DNA from: Scolanthus callimorphus
Lineage: Eukaryota; Cnidaria; Anthozoa; Actiniaria; Edwardsiidae
DNA length: 64,000 nt
NCBI GenBank assembly: GCA_033964015.1
Contig: JAWWUD010000060.1
Location: 620,001 to 684,000, forward strand
Direction of reading: 5' to 3'
Part shown: positions 24,001 through 36,000 of the stretch, one piece after another
Position numbering within the stretch: the stretch's first letter is position 1
Layout: each line of letters begins with the position of its first letter
Translations under genes and position numbers: made by a program
The notes under the pieces: model-generated
What the model saw: only the letters and a program-made list of their open reading frames with translations
Databases searched by the model: none
What the model was told of the DNA's origin: nothing

Positions 24001-27000
24001 TCTTTTAGTGTCCGTGTATTTCCCATGACCCCCCCTCCCCTGGAAATAAATAATGACCGGTCCCCTTACATTTACACTTTTTAGTGATGTTTTTCAGCTT
24101 CCATTTCTCCTACGAGCCTCACTGTACGAGCCTAAATAATTTCTGCCACCTTGCCCTGATTACCCATGATGCACTGAGAGCTCGGACTTCTCTATTCGTG
24201 ACATGCTTTTCATTTCTAGTATGAGTACTACTACACCTACACCTGCAACAAGTTCAAAAAAAATTGTAAAGGTAAAAACAACATGATCAACATATCACCA
24301 ATATTTATAGAGAGTGTACAGAAACAGGCCATGAGCGTTATTTTTCCCGACATTCCATATGCGCTCGAGTTGGCAGGTCTCGACCCGTTATACTTACGGC
24401 GATATGATGCTTGTAAGAACTTTGTAATTAAGTCTAAGAACACTATTCATGTTTTACACAAGCCAACGGTGCTTGAGCGCACACGCAACTTGAGGTCAGG
24501 ACATCAGTATGTCCAGCGCACACTAGGCCGAACAAATCGGTTTAACAATTTTGTCTCTGTTAAGTATCAAATGTTGAATTTGTAATTTATTATATTTGAT
24601 TGAATGACCTCTCCTGTAATTCAGGCTCCGCCTGCAATGGGTTTTGAATTAAATGATTTATTGATTGATTGATTGATACCACAACGCGCGTTTCTCGTGT
24701 TCTGATTGGCTCTCAGGCGCGCCCAAAAGCACCAATGAAAACATTGTTTGGCTGCTCGCATAAAGCCATTTGATCGTGCGCGCCCTGTTTCTGTTTTTAT
24801 TTTGTTGTGATATAAAACAAATGTCATCTGAGCGCAAAGGATAATGGGCGAAACTAAAGTGCTCCTGTTTGATCTGAATTCAGACAGTTATCGAAACCAC
24901 ATGTAAAATCATTAAATTTCAGCGCATTTCTAAACATTTGTTTCTTATATTTTACAGAAATTCAAAAAAGTATTTGCCCATACTCGCTAGGTTGAACGTT
25001 CAAACCACTGCGTCCGTTCCCGTTCCCGGAGACGCCATAGCATTTCCAAATATCCTTTGCTAATTTTGTTTTTCACTCTCTTGCAGTAAAATGCATCTAT
25101 CGGAAAGACTGCAGTTTCGGAAACTGGGGGCACTGGAGTGGCTCTGGAAATGGAAGTCCCGGGTGCTTTTCTCAGAAACGCTACAAGCCGTACCGTTACT
25201 CTTTGCAAACCCTCTACCAGAGATGGAACTGCAATGGCTTACACACGACCTGCCCTTCTCCAAGTGCGGAGAGCAGGCTCTACTGTAAGTTTCCCAGCTA
25301 GCATAAGTCACTTCTATCTTGTTCTATGTTTTGAAGTGGCCTCTGCACACAAGACACAGTAAAATAAAAGAATGCAAATGCAGTCTGAACAAAAATAGCC
25401 TCAGGTCGCAAGGAACTTGAGGCTGAACCTGAGGTTGCCTGTTGAATACGTATTAACGGTACAGTGAAGCGACCCTTGTGGAAATTTCAAAGTTGCACAT
25501 GAATATACCATGTGGAAATTCCCCGGGGAAATTCCAAGATCGAACACAACAACCCCAATGTAATTCCAGAATCCAAAATAGAACAGCCAATTGTGGACGA
25601 TTTTATGTTGTTTTGTATAGGTATTTGCCAAAAGGCTTTGTGCAGAGAAGGCACGTGGTCGACATGGCAGGGAACACCCTCACAGGGGGAATGCGCTTCG
25701 CAGACTAGGCAGAAGCCTTTCCACATCACGTGGACAACTCAACATCAAATCGGCTCTTGTGACGGCATCTCGAAAAAATGTAACTCACCTTCGGTGGACT
25801 TACAACGCATGTGTGAGTACAGAATATAGGCTAATGTTGTTTACATCTTGTTGGGACCCTATGAATTGTTGACCCAACTGGCGCTCAAGCGTAGAATGTT
25901 TCCCACACATCAATATTATTTAGACCTAGAAAAAATCAAAGGTCCCGAGCAAAATCACAGGTCCCGCACTCAAGCGGAAAAGGTCTATCCAGATCATGTT
26001 ATGATATACACCTAATTAAAAAAAGGTTGATGTTTGGTGTTTGGTCTTTCAATTATAGCACGAAACAATGGAATTCCTTGCTTCAGTGACCACGAAACAA
26101 AGGCGTTCAATGACCAAAGACCAATGACCAAAGCAACCTCTTCTGAATTAGGTGTATTCCTTTGGGTGAACTTTTGTCAGTTCTGCACATACACTTGTGC
26201 AGTCGTCTGTATGAGAATTCTTCCTGTACATTTACTATCCCGCCGTGTGATGAGCTCTTTCTGTATAAATTCAAATATCCTGTCCCTTTCCTCAGTAGTT
26301 ACTCACCTCAATTTTTAGCGAGAGTCATATTCATGAAGTTATATAGTCGAAGCTCTCTGTGCGACCGCTCTCGTAAGCGACCAGCTCCCATAATGACCAA
26401 TTTCCCGAAACCCCGTTTGAAATGTCACATAAACTCTGTTATTTAAAGCTCTCGTAAGCGACCGCCTTATCGATGCGACCAGCTCCGTTAGCGACCACAA
26501 TTTCAAATCACCAACAGAGATTTTCTATTGTTTTTAAGCTCTCGTAAGCGACCACAGTACTTTTTGTCTTTAAAACATCAGTCATCACCTCATAAATATC
26601 TAAACTGATACAAGCTGCACCGGTGAAATGCTATTTTCTATGTACATATTTGCGGTTGTCTATTCTTAATTAAAGTCGGGAAATAAATCAAACTATTTTA
26701 AGCATTAGTATCACATGATATTTTCTATATTTATTGTACTAAGCTCTCGTAAGCGATCGTAAGCGTTCAAGTAGGAAGCCACTTGGTGGTCGCGTACGAG
26801 AGCCGTTCTCGTAACCGACCAGCTCCGTTAACGACCGCAATTTTCAGTTCCCGAGGTGGTCGCATACGAGAGCTTCGACTGTATTCCTCTTTAGGTAGTT
26901 GTCCCCGCGCTGTTTGTTCTCTGAATAGCTGGAGCGTTTGGCAAGGTTCCGTGTCGCAGGGGTCATGCGCTACTCAGAGCAGGACCAGGTCTTATTCCAA

Positions 27001-30000
27001 GACCATCAGCTACGAGATGCATGCAGACTGCTCCGGTGTGAAGAGCTCGTGCCCTGCTCAGCAGTCGGAATCTAGAAAGATGTGTGAGTATACATTGGTA
27101 ATCGAATCATCTTAAGGATACACGGTATTCGGAGTTTCCTTCACAAGAGCGGTAAAACCAATCACAAAGCAATAGACCGATCCCTATTTTGACGATAGCT
27201 CCGCCCACTCATAGCAAACAATAAGAAGTTTTCCCTACGGAATTCAAAATGTCCGAGCAACAAACTTGAATATCGAAGATTTTTCAATAATTATTCAGCT
27301 TTTCAAAATAAAATTATAAAATCCAAATTGCATGCAACAACTTCTAACACCTCCCTGCAATCGGTGTCTTTCCGCGCTCTATGCCAAAGATAAAATTTGG
27401 CTTGTCCGACGTAGCAACAGTAACTAGGGGTATAACAATGAATGCGGGATCGGTGAATTACACCGATTCTGAATAAAACGTAGGAGTAAACCCGGTGCAC
27501 ACTAGAGCAGATTTCGTATGACTGTGAAAAGTGCCGCGGTACGGCGCGGTACTGTCGCGGTGGCGGTACGTTACCTGGCCTTCTGTAAATGGAATGAAAT
27601 CGCCACTGAAATCGCGTAGTCGCGGTAATGTCACGGTCACGGCGCGGAACAACTTTGTCGCGGTACTTTTCACAGTCATACGAAATCTGCTCTAGCGACA
27701 TAAGGACGTTATGTTGCTACGAAAAAAGCACGAAAAAAAACTGAAATCATGAATATTTTCCATGGATCATCATTAGATTACTTCACCAAAGCTATCTCAC
27801 CTCACCTCGCCTCGCCTCGCCCACATCACATCACATCACAGCACGGCACAGCACAGAACAGTCTAGTTTTGCTGATCGATTCAGCTTAGCAGCTAATGAC
27901 CTATTTTACTGCTTACAGGTAGTTGCAAGTATGCCACATGCAAACTAGGGGAGTGGTCAGAGTGGGAACCTAAACAGCTGGACCAGGGATCGTGTGGACA
28001 AAGCCAGTCACGAAAAAAGAGTTATACAATAACATGGGCGTACCAGAGTCACCAAGGAAACTGTCCTTCGTTGCCGCAGAAATGTCCTGACCCAGTTGCA
28101 GAGCAGCGACAACAATGTAAGCCATTAAGAGTTCATTACTAAGATTAAAAATCTCCCATATCAAGTCTCATGAAAAATGAAAAAAAAAGCCTCTTGTGTT
28201 TTGCAAATTGTCCGGACGCAAATCTATGACTTTCATTCTTTTGGCCTAAGAGTACCAATCGATTTAGGTCTCTTCCCATCAGCGACTCGCAGATAAGCAA
28301 TACCGGTGTAGGACATTGCTATAGGCCGATCCTTGTTTACATACTAGCGCGCATGCGCGAAATGTCTGGGGCAGAAAGAAAAACAAAATGGCGGACGCTT
28401 TGAGCGCTCCGTCACAAACAGGCGCGATTTCAGGCAAATCTGACGGTTATTTGGATAGTTTGGTACCGGATGACAGGAAGAGGTACAAAGAAAAGCTCAA
28501 CGTTCACGTTGGTGATACTTTAGAAGCATTTCCTAGTCCGTACGAGCTTTGGGACGTCAAAGGAGTTTGGGACGATTCGCCTGCAAACTGGCCGAATGTT
28601 TCATACGGAGACATTTATTCCTACTTGGTTGATACCCCTGGCCCATTCACGAAAGAAAAGCTGAAGGCCCACAAAAGCTTAGAGGCATACGACTATTTTG
28701 TCTCAAGGAAAGTCGGGCCAGTGTCTGGTTTCACTGGGAAACCGAATCCGACTGGGTACGTGTTGTTGAAGGCAGATGTGCGACCCGGGCAAGCTGAGTC
28801 CGTTAAAAATTCACACCTCGCTTGGGTGATATGCACAGCGACGGGGGAGATTACAGTCGGCCACTGTGATTGCAAAGCTGGGTAAGTAAAACCAACACCA
28901 TCCAATGAATCGAGCAGTGGTCTTGTTTGTTTACAATGCGTATATTTAACTTGAGTATTTTTATACATAGCCTCGGAGAAACCTGCAGCCATGTTGCTGC
29001 ATTGTTATTCAAGGTCGAGGTGGCAGTTCGAGTTGGCCTGACAACTACAGCATGCACAAGTGAGGCTTGCAGGTATATATTGTAAATCAGACTCTCCTTA
29101 TGGTTCATATTTTGCCTGTGGAAATATTGGTAAATGAATAAATTGTAGGTCCCCTTCACATATAAAATTTTTCATGGGAAATGTCCACCTGTGTTTTGAC
29201 ACAATTTCTTCCTTTTTGTTTGTCCAACAGGTGGAACAGGGTCTTTGGGTCCAACTCCCTGACTGCACCTGCTGAAGAAATCGACTTCAGGCCGGGCAAG
29301 AAAACAGAAGTCATGCAAAGAGGATCTGAACCCAAAGCAGCTCGGTCACCACTTGCTGCACTGCAGGAGATGAAACATACATAGAAGCTTATTCAGGATT
29401 CTTAACAACTCTTCATGAAATCTGTCCGAGCGCCTGCATCTTCAAATCTTTACCCCGTCTGGACCCAGAAGAAACAGATACAGCTAATAGCCAAACAGAT
29501 TATAGTGAACATGGTACAGTTGCTCGAGAAGAACTGTTATTACAATATTTAATAAGCTTGTGTTGTTGTTGTTGTCAGCTTGTGTTGTTGTTTGATGGGT
29601 TTCAGGCCATGCAAGCAGAGTTTCTCTGTCCCTAGTTCACATCATGAATGGGGGTGAACAATGTGAACTGAGGGGGAAAAATACTTGTATGACCCTGAAA
29701 CCCATCAAAATAACAGTGCAGTCTGAAAAGTGGGTTGATTTTATTTTATTTTTTTATTGAAAAATTCTGTTGTTTTATTAATCACCATTGGCATGACAGG
29801 GAGGTCATGTTTCTATTGGGAGTAAAATTTTCAGTATGGTTTTTTTGGGGTCAAAACTTCCAGTAGGCTTGTTAGCCATCATGCAACACAAGGTCTCTTC
29901 CATATGCTGAAGCTATTTCCAGAAACATCTAAAAAAGAAAAGCCTGGTATCTTGGGGGGTATAAAACTTTGGAAGCAGGTATTTTTGGAGGGACAAAATG

Positions 30001-33000
30001 TATGGCACAGGTATTTTGGGGGTATAAAATGTAGAGCTCTTCCCCCCTCCCCCTACACGTTTCTGCCATTGTTGTTAGATCTGTTAAAACACTAGCCAGG
30101 GATGTTCCCTGCACTAGCCAAACAATGATAGCTTCCCTGTTTGATGAGATTTTATTCAGGCAATTTGTTTATTTGCATAAAATTCGTTTTCGCATGGTTG
30201 TGACATGCCTTATATACTTTAATTGTGCTCACCTAATACAGCACTTAACATTAATGTCTATCAAGTTTTGTGGGTGTTCTACATTGAACTATCTTTTATT
30301 CCCAGGCATGGATTTCTTATCACATAATGATGATAATGGTTGCTACCAGGTCTTGGTCACTGCAAGGGGCGACACAAATGGCACACACCCAGTAGTTCCT
30401 GAGAGCCCACCTAGTTTTCCCCTGATTGGTGCAAACTTACCAAAATATACCTCAGTTCCAACAAATACATCACAAGTTCTGGAGGTATATGCTAAAAAAC
30501 TAGATATAACATATGAGGAAGGAAGGCAACTGGAAGCTGAAACAAAGAAACAAGCCGAGTGTCCAAAATGGTTTGAAGTCAAATACCCAAGACTGACTTC
30601 TTCAAACTTTGGTAAGATTTACAAGAAAATGAATAGCAGACGTGCTAAGCCCCAGCTTGTTGTTAGGGATTTGCTGCAGCCAAAGCAGCCTACTGCATTT
30701 TTAGACAAATATCTGAAATGGGGGAGAGAGCACGAGGGAATTGCTGTCCAAGTCTACAGTGGACTTGAACAAAAGAAACATTGCCTCATTTATGAAAGTG
30801 GGATATTTATTAGTCCTGAGGACAGTTTCTTGGCAGCTTCACCTGACAGGCTAGTGTACGACTGCAAAGCTACCCATCCTTGGGGGTTGCTGGAGGTGAA
30901 ATGCCCCTACACTGCTCGTGACAAAACACCATTGGAAGCTGCAAGAACCAGTGAGAAGTTCATGAGCAAAGAATCCAATGGCATTCTTGAACAGGACAAA
31001 ACCCATGACTACTACTTTCAAGTTCAAGGGCAAATGGCTATGACAGGTGCCAAATGGTGTGACTTTGTGATTTACACAAAATCTGGCATTGCCATTGAGC
31101 GAATTACTTTCGATATTCAGTTTTGGGAAGAAGTATCAAAAAAGCTTGCTGCTTTTTTCTACAGTCATTTTTTACCTAAATATGTTGCCATCAAAGGAGA
31201 CATGTGACTCAGTTATTTTATCATGGTTTAATGAACAAATCATAGAGCAGATTTGACATGCCTGTCGAATGCTTAAAATTACATTTGGTTTTTGGTTATC
31301 TTAACTTCAAACTGCCAATTCAAGTTAGGTTTACTTTTGACAGTCATATACAATTAATGTTTAAGAGACTAAAATGTAAAAGTCTTCTTTTGAGTTAACT
31401 ATGAAGAATTATTTATTTGTTGTTCTACCATAAGTTGATATGTTAACAGACAAAAGAGAAATTAAGCTTGGTCTTACATTAAGACTGAAGGTAAATTTCT
31501 GAAATCCAATATTCACACAAATTGTTGACTTCATTACGTCAGTCAGGGAAATTCACATTTTCCTGCTTCAATGAAAAATTAATAGGCTAGGCTGACAGCA
31601 ACATGAACTAGGTAATTGTTTGCACTGTACATCAACTTCAACTAATGTTTCCCAGTTAATGTGTTCTTCCAGAAAGAATTCATATCCCCCATGGAGAAAA
31701 TCAGAAATTCTGGAAGGGTGGGGACAATAATAGGTTTATAATAACCCACTACCTAATAGATTTATTAAAAATTCTATTGGGGGATCATTAGACAAATTCT
31801 TTCAATAGAGGGGGTACAGTTTTTTTCTAGAATAACACAAATAAATAGCATAACATTATTTATAACATATTTTTTTTAACTAGAGGTTTGCCTACCAAAA
31901 AAACTTGCCCCTGATTTGAAAGACTGCTGCTCTACCAACTGAGCTATCCCACTCAGCCCATATTTTTTTTCAAATATGGGTCAAGCTATCCCACTCGGGC
32001 CAGATTGTTTGAAATCCAGGTCAAGTTTCTCTGGTAGGCAAAGTTTCTAGTTGTCCTGCAAAGTTTGTAATTTATAGTGTTGTTATTCTTGTACTAAACC
32101 TAGCGAACTAAGGGTGGCAACAAATTTACCAGTGCACCAATGATAACAAAAATGTCATTGCAGCTTTTGACTAGTTCTAAATCCCAAGTGGTGTTTAGGA
32201 TTCGAAACTTTTTCATTCTGCCAATAGCTCGTTCAACCTGAAAAAGAGAATAAATTATTCTATTTTTAGAACATAATTTTTTTACAAAGAGATTTGTTCG
32301 GAACCCTGTGTGAAAAAGGATTTCTTTGAAATACACTTGCATTTCCAAAAAGCAATTTATATGTTTTACCAAGCCATAATAAGTGGTATTAACATTTTAT
32401 GATCACATGATGAGATAGGGCTCTCCTGTACATGTGCATATTATCAATATTTAGAGCCATTTTAAGTTCAATGTTGTACTAACAGTAATTCACAGAATTT
32501 TGTTCATTAAAGGAGTTCACAGATAGTCATTACACATAATTGTGTTGTCAACAGGGATGTTTAAATTTTGCTGACCTCCAAATGTGTAATTAAAAATAAA
32601 TGAATTCATTATTATACATACATGGATTCTGACATTGGCAATCTTTCTTGAAGTGATGACTTCTGTGCGTTTGAGCTGGTTTTTCCCCTTTGTAAAGGAG
32701 GGGATTACCAGAGCTGCACCTCTGCAAAGTACTTCCTCTTTTATAAGAAACCCTCTGTCTGCCATAACCTGTGAAAAATGCATAAAAAATAGAACACATG
32801 TATGATGATCTGCCTTGACCTATGGGAATATTTATTGACCTATGGGAATATGTATTGGAATGAGGGTTTCCAGCTGTTGAATCGGCCTTTCACAAATGAA
32901 ACCATTGGTCTATGGGACATCATGAGTATTTAACATTGATATTAGTTGGTTGATTGTAATTCATTTATTTAATGAAAAACTGAACAGATTAGACAGCGTC

Positions 33001-36000
33001 ATGTGAATGGTCAGGCAAGCCTGTCACCACATAAGTACACCAATGGAATTTAGGAATTCCATTCAAAATGTTCATACCATTCTTTCCAGAGAATTGTTAT
33101 TGTCCCTTTTGAAAGTGTTTGTCTATACATTGCTAACCTGATCACCATGTTCAAGTTTTTCTAGAAATCCACTGTTGATTGTGAGCTCTTTATCAGATAC
33201 TCGCCCTCCCCAGCAACGCGACAGGAATGAAACTGCTCCAGTTGGTGTAATGCCCACAAGAACTTTGATGGTGTTGTGATGCTTGTAATTTGAATAGGTG
33301 ATGTTGCGTGCCAGCAGGTACTTGGACGCTGAATGAAGACCTCAGAGCAGTCGATGATTACCCGTGTGTTTCTGTAGGACTTTCCACGCTTAAATGCCTT
33401 GGGTACATTCCGGATGATGGCCCCCTTTTCTGGCCAAACTATGAGGAATCTCAAAGCTTTGGCTAGACTTTGAACTCCATGGCGGAATATACCAGTCACC
33501 TGGTTTTCACTGATGCCAAACCTATAAAAAAACATAAACACATCTTAACAGAAAATACAGTGCTGCAACTGTACTGGACATATGGAAGTAAATTGGGCAA
33601 TTCCAGAAAATATATTTTCTAACTACCATGGATGGCAGTATTCATTATTCATTGTTTTTTTACCCCCCATACAACCAGAATTCCCATGACTATCCCCCTG
33701 TGTATAAAGCATTCTGGTTGCTGACTAAAATCTCCTTCCCCTACAGAATTTCACCATGGTGCTCTGTGAAGTCCAAATCCAGAGAATTCCAAAAACAAAA
33801 CCCCCATACCCTTTGGAATTTCAAGACACTGCCTGTGGTAAGGGTACTTATTTTTAAGAATTGCTCGTTGCTAGTTTCCTGTTGAGTACATCTACTGAGT
33901 AAAATTACCTGTAAGCTAAGTCCTTGTTTTGTAAGCCAAGTCGCAGCTTCATTAAAATAAGTAACACCTTGTCTGGTATGTCCAATGTTTTACAAAGTGT
34001 TGGAAACTTCCGTCGTGATACCAAAGACACAATCCAGGTGAACAGCTGATGGCTCCGAATACCTAAACCAAGAGTGCACAGGATAATTACTCAAGTGATT
34101 ATGGTAACATATGATTGCACAGAGAAGTAAACCATAATACTTTATGTCCTGGAAAATGGCCATAAACTGTAGTGACAGCTGACTGACAGGTAGGGGTATA
34201 ATGAAATACTTCCTGGAGTCACACAATAAAGTTGTTTAATATAAACATTGTGCTCTTGCTTACCAGTAAAATATTTCAGCTGCTTTTGATCCAAGTTTGT
34301 CACAGACAGTTTTGTTTTACTGATAGATTTTTGCAGCTGATCCCTTTCTCCAGAAACCTTCACAAATAAATTGTTGAATGCAAGAGTCCGTTCTTTCTGT
34401 TGCTTTATTTCTTGTTTGAGGAGCCTATTCTCTTCTTCCAACTGCCGACATCTCTCAGAAGAGTCGCAGCAAGCGCGATCGTCGGTCTGGGTGTTTTTAT
34501 CCAGAGGATTGTCAGTGGAACACTCCTGTACCACCATTTCTTCGACGGTTTCAGCGTCATGTTCAACACCGGAAGTGTCGGTCGAAGAACTTTCTCCTAT
34601 AACATACGCTGTAACGTTAACTTGCTCTCTCTGTGCCTGTCTTTCGTATCGTTTCAGTGAACTTAACAGTTTCGTTTCTAAGTCAGCTGGTTGAGGATAG
34701 CCCATTTTCAGTTGTGGTTTATAATCGGGATGACGCGAACTGTAGTGCGGAGTACCTAAAAATTGCAAGTAAACATAGTCATGTAAAGTCGGGAAAGATC
34801 GCTTTTTCGCCCAGCAAATATCCAAATAACAGAAAGCCAGCATATCTTCTTGAAACAGAATCTCACCAGTGAGAAAATGAGCGCTGCAAACTCGATCGTC
34901 CGCGCTTGGCGTCCAATAGACTAGACGAAATATCAGAAAATTGCAATATTTAAGGCGCATGAGGCATTTTTTAGTAAAAGCTGGCAACAAGAGGTTTCTT
35001 ATGTAATTTTTCACGCTGAATCCGAATTTTCTTGTTGCCATCCCTGATTTTGCATTTTAATGGGTGAAAATAACGTCATCATGATTGACAGCTGTTCGCG
35101 AACTCCTTAAAATAGTTTTGTCGCTATATTTCAAATTCGAACGAATATTTAACTTGAACAGGATAGTTTAGAATGTTCTATACGAAAAATTGTCGTATTA
35201 TTCGGATATGGCGTTGCTGTGATATTCAAAATGGCGGATCCAAGATGGCCGCCATATCGTCAAATTTGATTTTTAGAAACTATCAGTCTGGTAGTCAAAA
35301 AAGACAGAAATAAATACCTGACAATGAATTCAAGGTATCACAGTATGAAATGCAGTGCTGCTGGTCGAATGAAGCCATATTAAATATATAAAAGGCAAAT
35401 CAATATGAAAAGGTGAATCAGATATACCGCCGCTTGATTTTACGATCTAAACGATATCACCATTTTTCGATGATCATCCTCAGTCCCGGCAACAAAGCTG
35501 TGCCTTTGAAGTCCTCATATCAAAAGCCCATTCAAAACGATCATGCAATCTGCTGCCCCCGTGGCATAATCGAAAAATAGCGGAAACCTCAGGACCAGCA
35601 GAAAACCTCAAAATGAAACCTCAGACAAGAATGGGGTTGGAATAGGAAAGGGCTTTCAAGCATAGAGAAAAGCTACTCCGAGGACAAACTAAAGTCTTAC
35701 ATTCGCTACTTTTGCTTATAAGTTCAAAGTTGCTACCCCCAAGGCTATAAAAAAAATTCGGAAAAGGCTGGAGCAACGCCTAAACTGCCATAGAATGATT
35801 TCCACCTTTATCCCTGCTTTTTCTAGTCATTATTATTCCTGTGTGTGTAAGAGGAATATTCTGCATGCATTTAAAACAATAGTCGTAGATGTAGTTGACT
35901 CAGTGATAGGCTTTGGCATCAATAGTCATAGTGAGAACTTTTACAGTAGGGACGACTAACTTGCTATAGTGGATTGCGCTTCCTAACCTAAATTCTCTAA

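Noticed and set aside
27303..27701. 132-codon minus-strand frame
   Set aside because: It lies across an inverted-repeat element and antisense to intron DNA, with no recognisable domain.
27786..27860. CCTCGCCTCGCC / CACATCACATCA run as a regulatory site
   Set aside because: Simple low-complexity repeat with no further support.
31934..31953. Functional tRNA gene
   Set aside because: Only the A-box/D-arm part is well formed; the acceptor stem and B-box do not pair or match.
34870..35041. MATRKFGF start as the N-terminus of the THAP protein
   Set aside because: These codons come from the left arm of the nested foldback; the true THAP start ([10 protein letters not shown]) is at 36661 on the minus strand.
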